This document shows, piece by piece, positions 25,037 to 32,950 of a stretch of 42,561 bases of DNA. The position numbers were made by a program, and so were the translations under genes. The DNA lies in NCBI RefSeq assembly GCF_002095435.2, contig NZ_MJEJ02000018.1, forward strand, positions 1-42,561. Reading direction: 5' to 3'. The DNA is from Williamsia sp. 1138. GTDB lineage: Bacteria > Actinomycetota > Actinomycetes > Mycobacteriales > Mycobacteriaceae. Within the stretch, counting starts at the first letter, position 1; the number at the start of each line of letters is the position of its first letter. Under the pieces are notes generated by a model that was not told where the DNA came from, did no database searches, and saw nothing but the letters and a program-made list of their open reading frames with translations.

Positions 25037-25930
25037 ATGGAGCCGGCCGTCACGTACGAAATCTTCGACGATGGGCGTATCGCCCGAGTGTCCCTCAATC
25101 GCCCCAGGGCGCGGAACGCGCAGAATCGTCGGCTTCTCGTCGAACTCGACGAAGCACTGCGCAAAGCCGAGGCCGACGACACCGTGCGGGTGATCGTCCT
25201 GGCCGCCAACGGCCCTAGCTTCTCGGCCGGCCACGACATGGGGTCGGAAGAAGCAGTAGCCGAAGTGACGCCGGGGCCGGACCAACATCCGACGTTTCGC
25301 ATCGACGGTGGAACACGCGAAGGTGTCGTCGAGAACAGGGCAATTCAGGAGTGGCACTACTACTTCGAGAACACCAAGCGCTGGCGCGAGCTGCGCAAGA
25401 TCACGATCGCGCAAGTGCACGGGAACGTGATCTCTGCAGGTCTGATGCTCATGTGGGCGTGCGACCTCATCGTCGCGGCCGACGACACGGTGTTCTCCGA
25501 CGTCGTCGCCGCACGGCTGGGGATGCCCGGTGTCGAATATGTGGCACATCCGTGGGAGTTCGGGCCCCGTAAGGCGAAAGAGTTACTGCTGACGGGTGAT
25601 TCGATCGACGCAGAGGAAGGTTACCGACTCGGAATGGTGTCGAAGATCTTTCCCCGAGACGAACTGCCAGACAAAACGCTCGAATTCGCGAGGCGTATCG
25701 CGTCACGACCCACATTCGCCGCGCTGTTGGTCAAAGACACGATAAACGGCGCCGTCGATGCCATGGGATTTCAAGAATCCCTCAAGCATTCGTACTACAT
25801 TCATCAGCTTGGCCACGCGCATTGGTCAGCGTTGCACGACGACCGTCTCCCGGTTGCGAAACCGGGCCCCGACATCGATGACTGGCGCACCGCCGGACCG
25901 CCGAAGTCGTCGGACAAGTACACGCCCTGA
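25037..25930 (+). CDS. Enoyl-CoA hydratase/isomerase (crotonase) family protein without the catalytic glutamates
   Basis: A 297-residue crotonase-fold protein. The oxyanion-hole segments are present: FSAGHDM (62-68) and VHGNVISAGLML (128-139). Aligned with mammalian crotonase, however, the two catalytic glutamates correspond to Met137 and Val157, so simple hydration of enoyl-CoA is unlikely. A non-hydratase crotonase reaction on a CoA ester is more probable. Residues 70-115 contain a polar insert with Trp/Tyr-rich helix. The ATG at 25037 follows GGGAG by 6 bases. It is monocistronic between the MHS terminator and the 13E12 gene. General annotation as enoyl-CoA hydratase is by fold only. Confidence 0.82.
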   Translation: MEPAVTYEIFDDGRIARVSLNRPRARNAQNRRLLVELDEALRKAEADDTVRVIVLAANGPSFSAGHDMGSEEAVAEVTPGPDQHPTFRIDGGTREGVVENRAIQEWHYYFENTKRWRELRKITIAQVHGNVISAGLMLMWACDLIVAADDTVFSDVVAARLGMPGVEYVAHPWEFGPRKAKELLLTGDSIDAEEGYRLGMVSKIFPRDELPDKTLEFARRIASRPTFAALLVKDTINGAVDAMGFQESLKHSYYIHQLGHAHWSALHDDRLPVAKPGPDIDDWRTAGPPKSSDKYTP

Positions 25931-25937
25931 GAATTTT

Positions 25938-25967
25938 TGGCACGGTCGAAGGAATTTTGGCCCGCTG
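25938..25967. repeat. Two degenerate repeat units (locus C)
   Basis: TTGGCACGGTCGAAGG and TTGGCCCGCTGGAATCG, 20 bp apart, just after the crotonase stop. They match the repeat family at 4860-4943 and 27691-27800. The rest of this 293-bp gap up to 26223 holds the LexA box and otherwise nothing I recognise. Confidence 0.6.
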
Positions 25968-26164
25968 GAATCGTGCCGATCCGACCGTCGACCGTGCCCG
26001 TGCGATTCATGCAGCAGCGCAACCAATTACCCGTGCAAACAACTGGTCGCTCTGTCAGTGGTCGCTGATAACCTTGAATCGAAGGCACTGTGCCCGAGTC
26101 GAGTCGGTGCGTGATGCCCCGGATTCTATTGGCTGCCAGTAGCATTCATCCGTTCGGGCCACTT

Positions 26165-26180
26165 GCGAACATCTGTTCGA
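26165..26180. promoter_or_regulatory. SOS box (LexA operator)
   Basis: GCGAACATCTGTTCGA contains perfect 6-bp arms CGAACA/TGTTCG and fits the mycobacterial LexA box TCGAACNNNNGTTCGA except at the first base. It lies 43 bp before the 13E12 start. Several M. tuberculosis 13E12 genes are known LexA targets, which supports the call. Confidence 0.85.
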
Positions 26181-26223
26181 ACAGTTAGGTTGGTGTTAGT
26201 CGATCGACCTGGGGAGGGGTTCG

Positions 26224-27438
26224 ATGAACATCCGCACCACTACTGAAGACATGATCGGGCTGGTGGTACCAGACGATCCCGGTGACCTGGCGTCACTGAC
26301 GAAAGACCTGATCACCCTGCGCAATGCGACCGAGTCGCAGCTGTCGGTCTGCGCGGCGATGATCGACCGGCTCGGGTTCGCGAAGAAGGCCGGCACCACA
26401 CCGTCGAAGTGGCTGCAAGACAACGGCGCCGCCCCAGCATCAGCATCGCGCTGGCTACGTATCGGCGCCGGCGTCGCGACGCTCGATCGCACCGCCGGGT
26501 ACTTCCGGGATGGATTCCTCTCCACCGAGCATGTCGACGCCGTGGTCAAAGGGATCAAGCAGATCAACAACAGGTCGGACGTCGGGATCACCAACGAGGA
26601 ACGAGTCGTCTTCGAAGGAAAATTGCTGAGTCACGCCATCTCCGGAGCGCGACCCACCGAGATCGAGAAGGTCGCCCAAGGTCTGGGAAACCAGGTCGCC
26701 CACGACACCGGCGGACCCACCCCGGCTGAGGATCCCTCACTCAACAAACTCGACTACGCGTTCAGTGAGGGACGGTTGGTGGGTCGGTTCGATGTGGATG
26801 CGCAGATCGGGGAGAAGTTCTACGCCGCGCTGGACCTGTGGAGCCGGCCACGCCCAGAGCCTGATGGATCTGATGATGCCCGCGGTGACACCCAGCGCCG
26901 CGCTGATGCGTTGCATCAGTTGCTCGATTGCGGCGGTGGCGGCGGCGATGGATTCGTGTCGGCGCCGCGGACCGAGGTGAACGTGTCTGTCCCCGCCGAC
27001 CACCCCGAGCGGGCGACGCTGGAGTGGATGGGACCGATCACCGAGCACCTCGCGAAATTGCTGGCGTGCGATTCCTCGATGGCATCGGTCATCCTCGACC
27101 AGCACGGGGTGCCGATCGACGTCGGACCTTCGAAACGCCTGTTCACCGGCGCTGTCCGCAAAGCGATCATCATCCGCGACCCATTCTGGGTCAAGTGTGG
27201 GGCGCTCGTGAGCGCAGGATGGGCCGCGCGGGATGCAGTGAGGAACGAGGGAGCGCAGCGACTGAGAGACGAGGGAAGAGTGCGCATGAAGGCCCATCCC
27301 CAGCGAACAATTGATACAGCCTGGGAGATCAGTATGGGGTCCGATGGGCATCCGTGGCTGATTCCGCCGGCCGATATCGACCCGCAACGAAGACCCTTAC
27401 CCGCCTACAACAGGCGAACCATGACACTCGCAGCCTGA
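26224..27438 (+). CDS. 13E12-repeat / DUF222 protein with HNH core replaced
   Basis: A 404-residue protein of the abundant actinobacterial 13E12 family: DUF222 domain (about 25-320) then normally a C-terminal HNH endonuclease. DUF222 is intact, up to KRLFTGAVRKAIIIRD, and so is the usual family tail (WEISMGSDGHPWLIPPADID, from W367). Between them, residues about 328-365, the expected HNH core with paired Cys and His-His residues is absent. Instead there is an Arg/Glu/Ala-rich stretch encoded by sequence resembling intergenic repeats (GAGGGAGCGCAGCGAC). Only K324-C325-G326 of the first metal knuckle remains. Nuclease activity is therefore unlikely. The reading frame is kept. GGGGAGGGG lies just before the ATG, and a LexA box lies upstream, so it is DNA-damage inducible. 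These genes spread as repeats or by gene conversion. Confidence 0.85.
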   Translation: MNIRTTTEDMIGLVVPDDPGDLASLTKDLITLRNATESQLSVCAAMIDRLGFAKKAGTTPSKWLQDNGAAPASASRWLRIGAGVATLDRTAGYFRDGFLSTEHVDAVVKGIKQINNRSDVGITNEERVVFEGKLLSHAISGARPTEIEKVAQGLGNQVAHDTGGPTPAEDPSLNKLDYAFSEGRLVGRFDVDAQIGEKFYAALDLWSRPRPEPDGSDDARGDTQRRADALHQLLDCGGGGGDGFVSAPRTEVNVSVPADHPERATLEWMGPITEHLAKLLACDSSMASVILDQHGVPIDVGPSKRLFTGAVRKAIIIRDPFWVKCGALVSAGWAARDAVRNEGAQRLRDEGRVRMKAHPQRTIDTAWEISMGSDGHPWLIPPADIDPQRRPLPAYNRRTMTLAA

Positions 27439-27541
27439 TCTACTTTCTGACAACAACTCTCAGACCGCTCGACCCCCCGCGCACCCTAGAACGCTTCGGG
27501 ACCGCGCACGCAGATTGACAATTCCACAGTGTGAAACGCAA

Positions 27542-27576
27542 GGTGCTGCCGCCCGGATGGGCCGGGCGGCAGCACC
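27542..27576. terminator. Strong hairpin after the 13E12 gene
   Basis: A perfect 15-bp GC-rich stem (27542-27556 with 27562-27576), loop ATGGG. There is no T run on the plus strand; on the minus strand it is followed by TTGCGTTT. It may end the 13E12 transcript and also the long minus-strand operon. The 362-bp gap 27439-27800 otherwise holds only the repeat units at 27691-27800. Confidence 0.7.
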
Positions 27577-27690
27577 ACGGTCTCCGCCCTGTATTCGGAC
27601 GAACCGCACGAGATACGTCTCGAGTGAGCTGGTCAGGGGCTTCGCTACTCCGTCGGCGCTGGAGCGAATATTCTTGGGAACCCCGGTATT

Positions 27691-27800
27691 AAGAGCACGG
27701 TCAACGCACGGAAGGGCCCGCTCACGGTTTCAACGCACGCCGGCGTTCGGATTGGCACGGTGGGCGGCGTTGATGGCACGGTCGGCGGCATCTTTGGCAG
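27691..27800. repeat. Five to six degenerate ~21-bp repeats (locus B)
   Basis: Cores GCACGGTC, GCCCGCTC, GCACGCCG, GCACGGTG and GCACGGTC start at 27695, 27716, 27735, 27755 and 27776, with a weak sixth (GCAGTCAG) at 27797. The spacings are 21, 19, 20, 21 and 21 bp. The array runs up to the stop of the M20 gene and matches locus A at 4860-4943. Confidence 0.75.
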
Positions 27801-28985
27801 TCAGAGCAGTCGTAAGGCCAAGAGTGCGTACGCCTTCGCGGCGGTGACCAACTCCGCGATCGAGACGGACTCGTCAGGACGATGGGCCTGATCGTTCAGA
27901 CCGCCCGGGCCGAGAACGATCGCGGGTATGCCGAGATCGCGGTTGATGAATCCGCCGTCGCAGGCTGCTGTCCAGCCGGTGATGGAGGTTGCACCGCCGG
28001 CGTCGACCACAGCGGCGGCGGCCCCGGCGGCAAGGGGGTGATCGGGGGCTGTCTCGAAACCGGGCATGGCCATCGTGACCTCGATGTCGACGGTGATGCC
28101 GTCGGAGTCGACCCCTGCTTCGGTGATGGCGCCGCGCAACCACCGAGCAACCTCGAACGCGTCTTCGCCGGGCATGAGCCGGCGATCGAAACTGACTGTG
28201 GCGGTGGGAGCCACGACAGAGATGCCCTGTCCGCCCTCGATGAGGCCGGTGTTCCAGGTGCCGGTACCCAGCAGACGATCGGGCGTCTCGAGCATGCTGC
28301 GCTGGTCCGCACGGACCAGGTCGATGATCGCCGCCGCAGCATCGATGGCGTTGCGACCGTCGGCGGGACGGCCCGAATGAGCTGCACGACCGGTGATCCG
28401 AACCTCGATGTACGACGCGCCACGGCAGGCGATGACCGTCTCGAGATCGGTGGGCTCGGCGACCACGCAGCCGGCGAAACGGTGCGACGACGAGCGCGTC
28501 ACGAAGTCCCGGATACCGATCCCGAGGTCTTCTTCATCGACCGTGCAGGCGAGTTGCACGGGACCGGGCAACTGCACACCGGACCGCGACAATGCGGCCA
28601 TGGCGATCACAGCCGACGCCAGGCCACCCTTCATGTCGGTGGCGCCGCGACCGTAGATCCGGCCGTCCGACACACTCGCCTCGAACGGGCGCCGGGTCCA
28701 GCCGTCACCGGCCGGCACCACGTCAGAGTGTCCGAGAATCATCAGCCCGGGCTCGTCGCCTCCCGGCAATGTGGCCGTGAGGTTCGGCCGGCCCGGGGCG
28801 ACGTCCCAGGTCTCGACGGTGAAACCCAGAGCCTGGCAGGCCCGGTCGAGCACGGCCACGGTCTGACCTTCGGTGCCGCCGGGGTTCTCGCCGCCGGCGT
28901 CGATCAGGGACCGCGTCAGCGAGACCAGATCGGCCTCGTCGACAAGGTCGAGCACGGCAGTTTCGTCCACGACCGTCTCGGTCAC
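27801..28985 (-). CDS. M20-family amidohydrolase (ArgE/DapE-like deacylase)
   Basis: A 394-residue zinc hydrolase that removes an acyl group from an N-acyl amino acid. Metal and catalytic residues are visible: H86 in GHSDVV, D117 in GRGATDMKGG, the E151/E152 pair in TVDEED, a later Glu in VVAEPTD and the final His in QAHRPDE. The lid/dimer domain lies between about 190 and 300. GTG start at 28985 overlaps the aminotransferase stop (GTGA); no separate ribosome site, so translation is coupled. It is the last gene of the operon. Beside an ectoine-hydrolase-like gene it could deacetylate N-acetyl-diaminobutyrate, a step done by an unrelated enzyme (DoeB) elsewhere; this is inference. Confidence 0.85.
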   Translation of the reverse strand: MTETVVDETAVLDLVDEADLVSLTRSLIDAGGENPGGTEGQTVAVLDRACQALGFTVETWDVAPGRPNLTATLPGGDEPGLMILGHSDVVPAGDGWTRRPFEASVSDGRIYGRGATDMKGGLASAVIAMAALSRSGVQLPGPVQLACTVDEEDLGIGIRDFVTRSSSHRFAGCVVAEPTDLETVIACRGASYIEVRITGRAAHSGRPADGRNAIDAAAAIIDLVRADQRSMLETPDRLLGTGTWNTGLIEGGQGISVVAPTATVSFDRRLMPGEDAFEVARWLRGAITEAGVDSDGITVDIEVTMAMPGFETAPDHPLAAGAAAAVVDAGGATSITGWTAACDGGFINRDLGIPAIVLGPGGLNDQAHRPDESVSIAELVTAAKAYALLALRLL

Positions 28986-30214
28986 GAGGCAGCTAGGGCC
29001 AGATCCAGAGCACTCTTGAGGCGGCGGACGCCCTCGTCGATCCGTTCCGGGGTACTGGAGGCGAAGCACAGACGCAGGGCGTTGCGGAAGTGACCGCCGG
29101 GCGAGAGCGCTGGGCCGGGGATGAACGCCACCCCCTGCGCGAGGGCGATCTCGAACAGTTCCCGGGTGTCGAGACCTTCGTACTTGCCCTGCAACGTGAC
29201 CCAGAGGAAGAATCCGCCGTCGGGGTTGGTGCTGGTGTAGTCGTCGCCCAGGTGCGTCTGCAGTGACGTGAGCATTGCATCACGCCGGATCCGGTAGAGC
29301 TCGCGGATCGACACCAGGTGGTCGTCGAGTCCGCCGCGGGAGATGTATTCGGCGACGATGTGCTGGTTGGGCACGTTGGTGCAGGTGTCCATGGCCTGCT
29401 TGCCGTTGATCAGCAGCTGGCGCAGAGCGGGGTCGGCGTCGATCCAGCCGACGCGCCATCCGGGCGCCAGGATCTTGGAGAAGGTGCGTACCGAGAACAG
29501 GAGGGGATCGTCAGGACTCAGTGTCCGGAACGTCGGGATCTCCTCACCCGAGAAGCGCAGCAACGCATAGGGATCGTCGTCGATGATCACCGCGCCCCAC
29601 TTGTGGGCCAACTCCAACAGCGCTTTCCGGCGCTCCAGGGACAGCGTCACACCGGACGGGTTCTGGAAATTGGGGATGGTGTAGATCGCCTTGGGGGTGC
29701 GATGGGTACGCGCCACCAGATCAGGCAGCTGATCCACCATCATGCCCTCGTCGTCGACGGGGACTTCGAGCAGCTGCGCACCGTAGGAGAGCGCCGTGGC
29801 GCTGCCGTTGGTGTAGGTGGGGGACTCGGTGATCACCAGGTCGCCCGGGTCGACGAAGAGTTTGCAGGCGAGGTCGAGACCCTGCATGCCGCCGGTGGTG
29901 ATGACGAGGCGGTCTTCGCTGGCCGGGTCAGGCGTGCCGGCAAGGTATTTGACCAGCAGATCCAGCAGACGCGGCTCGCCCTCCGATGCGCCGTAGGTGA
30001 AGGACGTGTGGTCGAGGATGCTGCCGGCGATCTCGCGGAACTCGTCGGCGGGCACGGCCTCATCGGCCGGCGAGCCCATCGCAAATCGCACGATGTCGTG
30101 TTTCTGCGCTGCGAGCAGAGAGGTGGACGAGTCGATCATCGAACCGACGAGGTCCTTGGCCCGCCCGGCCAGAGGGAAGGTAGGGGCGTGGTGGGAAAGT
30201 TCGGTTGCGGTCAT
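28982..30214 (-). CDS. Class I/II PLP aminotransferase (2-aminoadipate/LysN-like)
   Basis: A 410-residue PLP enzyme of the aspartate-aminotransferase fold. PLP lysine is K247 in SVRTFSKILAPGWRVGW; N185-P in NFQNPSG and the IDDDPYALLR segment complete the cofactor site. The sequence resembles the LysN/MocR-catalytic group that transaminates 2-aminoadipate, aromatic or branched amino acids; there is no DNA-binding domain. ATG at 30214, 7 bp after the M24 stop, and it overlaps the M20 gene by 4 bp. Two aminotransferases of different folds in one operon suggest a substrate with two amino groups or a coupled amino-group relay. Confidence 0.88.
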   Translation of the reverse strand: MTATELSHHAPTFPLAGRAKDLVGSMIDSSTSLLAAQKHDIVRFAMGSPADEAVPADEFREIAGSILDHTSFTYGASEGEPRLLDLLVKYLAGTPDPASEDRLVITTGGMQGLDLACKLFVDPGDLVITESPTYTNGSATALSYGAQLLEVPVDDEGMMVDQLPDLVARTHRTPKAIYTIPNFQNPSGVTLSLERRKALLELAHKWGAVIIDDDPYALLRFSGEEIPTFRTLSPDDPLLFSVRTFSKILAPGWRVGWIDADPALRQLLINGKQAMDTCTNVPNQHIVAEYISRGGLDDHLVSIRELYRIRRDAMLTSLQTHLGDDYTSTNPDGGFFLWVTLQGKYEGLDTRELFEIALAQGVAFIPGPALSPGGHFRNALRLCFASSTPERIDEGVRRLKSALDLALAAS

Positions 30215-30221
30215 GCGTCGC

Positions 30222-31415
30222 TCACTTTCTGATCAGGTCGCGGGGGAAGCTGGTGAAGGTCTCGACTCCGGTGGCACTCACCCGAACCGACTCTGACAAC
30301 TCGAAGCCGTAGCCGTCCATCCACATTCCGCAGACGATGTGGAACGTCATGTTCTCCTCGAGGATCGACTCGTCTTCGGTGCGGATGCTGATGGTGCGCT
30401 CACCCCAGTCCGGCGGGTAACCGATTCCGATCGAATAGCCGAGACGCGAATGCTTCTCGAGTCCGTACTTGGCCAGGGTCCAATTCCAGGTAGAGGCGAG
30501 TTCACGGGTCGGGACACCGGGGGCGATGGCCTCGAGCACGTTGTTGAGCCCCTCTGCGGTCGCACCGGCGACGTAGTCGACATCCTTGTTCACCGGGCCC
30601 AGCGCCACGGTGCGGGCGAGTGGGCAGTGATAGCGATTGTGGGCGCCCGTCAATTCGACGACCACTGCCTCGCCGCTGATGAAGGTGCCCTGGTGCCAGG
30701 TCAGATGCGGGGTGTCGGCTGCGGCGCCGGTGGGCATCATCGGGACGATGGCCGGATAGTCACCACCGAACTTGTCGGTGCCGGTGATCTGCGCCTGCGA
30801 GATCGCTGCTGCCGCATCACATTGCCGGACCCCGATGTCGATGGTGTCGATGGCCGCGCGCATGGCTTCCGAGCACACCATGCCTGCCTGACGCATCAGC
30901 TGGATCTCGGCGTCGGACTTCACCGATCGCACCCAGTTGACCAGCTCGAAGCAGTCGACCAGCTTCCACTCGGGGATGGCGTTGAACAGCGCGCGGTAGG
31001 CCTTGGGGGAGAAGAAGTGTGAGTCCATCTCCATCCCGACGGAACCGCCGCGCGATGCCGGCGCGATGAGGTGACGCTGACGCAACGCGAACGCCACCCA
31101 GTCGAAAGGGTGTACGTGCGGACGGTGCACGTAGCTCTCCGGGTAACCGACGATCTGCTCGGCCGGCAACCATGTGGTGCGGTGCGCACCGTGCGCGTCC
31201 ATCTCCCGTGCGAAGAACACCATCTCGCCGTCCATCGGGACGAACAGCATCTGAGGGGTGTAGAACGACCAGGCGTTGTAGCCGATGAGATAGAAGATGT
31301 TGGCCGGATCCGTCACGATGATCGCGGACAGGCCCTGCCGATCCATCATCGTCCGGACCTTCGCCAGCCGGGTCTCGTATTCGGCATCGGTGAACAGCTG
31401 TGAGCCGAGGTACAT
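30222..31415 (-). CDS. M24-fold protein resembling ectoine hydrolase (DoeA/EutD)
   Basis: A 397-residue creatinase/prolidase-fold protein; DoeA is about 399. Segments I recognise from DoeA are GGDYPAIVPMMPTG, PHLTWH, RYHCPLARTV, GYSIGIGYPPDWGERT and the closing ESVRVSATGVET. The usual aminopeptidase metal set (D, D, H, E, E) is not kept: Glu, His and Ser stand where ligands are expected, as in metal-independent creatinase-like members. DoeA opens the ectoine ring to N-acetyl-2,4-diaminobutyrate. ATG at 31415 has a full AAGGAGGT site 11 bases upstream. It follows the aldehyde dehydrogenase by 47 bp. Ectoine hydrolase is likely but not certain; EutB/EutC partners for hydroxyectoine are absent. 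Confidence 0.72.
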   Translation of the reverse strand: MYLGSQLFTDAEYETRLAKVRTMMDRQGLSAIIVTDPANIFYLIGYNAWSFYTPQMLFVPMDGEMVFFAREMDAHGAHRTTWLPAEQIVGYPESYVHRPHVHPFDWVAFALRQRHLIAPASRGGSVGMEMDSHFFSPKAYRALFNAIPEWKLVDCFELVNWVRSVKSDAEIQLMRQAGMVCSEAMRAAIDTIDIGVRQCDAAAAISQAQITGTDKFGGDYPAIVPMMPTGAAADTPHLTWHQGTFISGEAVVVELTGAHNRYHCPLARTVALGPVNKDVDYVAGATAEGLNNVLEAIAPGVPTRELASTWNWTLAKYGLEKHSRLGYSIGIGYPPDWGERTISIRTEDESILEENMTFHIVCGMWMDGYGFELSESVRVSATGVETFTSFPRDLIRK

Positions 31416-31462
31416 GGCTTCTTCACACCTCCTTAGGTCGTATTCGCTTCTGGTACTGGCTT

Positions 31463-32950
31463 CTAAGTACGGGGGATTGCCAGATACTTCACTTCGAGGA
31501 ACTCGTCGATGCCGATCTTGCCGCCCTCTCGGCCAAGGCCGGATTGCTTGACGCCACCGAACGGGGCCGCCGGATTGGACACCAGGCCGGTGTTGAGTCC
31601 GACCATGCCCACCTCGAGCGCCGACGAGACCCGGAGTCCGCGATCGATGTCCTGGGTGAAGAGATAACCCACCAGGCCCCACGGGGTGTCGTTTGCCAGA
31701 GCGATCACCTCGTCTTCATCGTCGAACGGGATGATCGGAGCGACCGGACCGAAGATCTCGGTACCCATCAGATCGGAGTTCGGGTCCACGCCCGACAACA
31801 CCGTCGGCTGATAGAAGTATCCGGCGTCAAAGGTCGTGTCGCCACCGCAGATCACCGTTGCCCCGCGATCAACCGCATCGGCCACCAACGACTTCACCTT
31901 GTCGACGGCCTTCTGCTCGACGAGAGGGCCGACATCGGTTCCGTCGACGGCGCCATCACCGACGTTGAGGGCCTTCATCTTCTCGGCGAGCTTGGCGGCG
32001 AACTCACCTGCGACGCTGCGGTGTACGAAGATCCGGTTGGCGGCGGTACAGGCCTCGCCCATGTTGCGCATCTTCGCGACCATGGCCCCGGCGACGGCCT
32101 TGTCGATATCGGCGTCGTCGAAGACGAGGAACGGGGCATTGCCACCGAGTTCCATCGAGGTGCGCATCACCGACCGGGACGCCTGCTCGAGCAGGAGTTT
32201 GCCGACCTGGGTGGATCCGGTGAAGCTGATCTTGCGGGCCAGGCCGCTGTCCATCCAGGTCTCCACGACCGAGCCGGGATCGTCGGTGGTGACGATGTTG
32301 AGGACACCGGGTGGAAGGCCGGCCTCCGTGAGGATGTCTGCCAGCGCGAGAATCGTGAGCGGCGTGAGCTCCGCCGGCTTGAACACCATGGTGCACCCGG
32401 CCGCGATCGCGGGCCCGATCTTGCGGGTGCCCATGGCGAGTGGGAAGTTCCATGGCGTGATCAGGATGCAGGGACCGACAGCCTCTTTGGTGACGAGGAT
32501 GCGGTTCTTACCGTCACCGGTGGTGGTGTGATCGCCGCCGATCCGGACAGCTTCTTCCGAGAACCAGCGGAAGAACTCGGCGGCGTACGCGACCTCGCCC
32601 TTGGCTTCGGCCAGCGGCTTGCCCATCTCGGTGGTCATGATGAGCGCGAGGTCGTCCTGGCGTTCCAACAGGAGTTCGTAGGCGCGACGCAGGATCTCAC
32701 TGCGCTCCCGGGGAGGGGTCGCCGCCCAGTTCTTCTGGTGTGCAGCCGCGGATTCGATCGCTGCGGTGGCGTCGGCCTGACCACCCTTCGCGACGGTGGC
32801 GATGACCTCACCGGTCGCCGGATTCTCGACGTCGAACGTCGCGCCGTCTGCTGCCGGGGCCCATTCCCCGTTGATGTAGAGCCCGGTGGGCAGCGCGCCG
32901 ATGAGGTCGGCGGCCCGGCCCTTGCGATCGGTGACGGTTGACGCTGTCAT
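31463..32950 (-). CDS. NAD(P)-dependent aldehyde dehydrogenase, succinate-semialdehyde type (GabD/DoeC-like)
   Basis: A 495-residue aldehyde dehydrogenase. Catalytic C301 is in GEACTAANRIFVH, general base E267 in MELGGNAPF, and the cofactor site is TPWNFPLAM plus FTGSTQVGK. Overall it belongs to the succinate-semialdehyde dehydrogenase group, which also includes DoeC (aspartate-semialdehyde dehydrogenase of ectoine breakdown). ATG at 32950 with AAGGAGGT 6 bases upstream; it overlaps the FAD/Fe-S gene stop by 4 bp. With the class III aminotransferase it forms a classic aminotransferase/semialdehyde-dehydrogenase pair, for 4-aminobutyrate or diaminobutyrate. Confidence 0.92.
   Translation of the reverse strand: MTASTVTDRKGRAADLIGALPTGLYINGEWAPAADGATFDVENPATGEVIATVAKGGQADATAAIESAAAHQKNWAATPPRERSEILRRAYELLLERQDDLALIMTTEMGKPLAEAKGEVAYAAEFFRWFSEEAVRIGGDHTTTGDGKNRILVTKEAVGPCILITPWNFPLAMGTRKIGPAIAAGCTMVFKPAELTPLTILALADILTEAGLPPGVLNIVTTDDPGSVVETWMDSGLARKISFTGSTQVGKLLLEQASRSVMRTSMELGGNAPFLVFDDADIDKAVAGAMVAKMRNMGEACTAANRIFVHRSVAGEFAAKLAEKMKALNVGDGAVDGTDVGPLVEQKAVDKVKSLVADAVDRGATVICGGDTTFDAGYFYQPTVLSGVDPNSDLMGTEIFGPVAPIIPFDDEDEVIALANDTPWGLVGYLFTQDIDRGLRVSSALEVGMVGLNTGLVSNPAAPFGGVKQSGLGREGGKIGIDEFLEVKYLAIPRT

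Noticed and set aside
27514-27522. ATTGACAAT as a possible third GntR operator
   Set aside because: It lacks three bases relative to the 12-bp site, so the half-site spacing is wrong, and it is not in front of a gene of the putative regulon.
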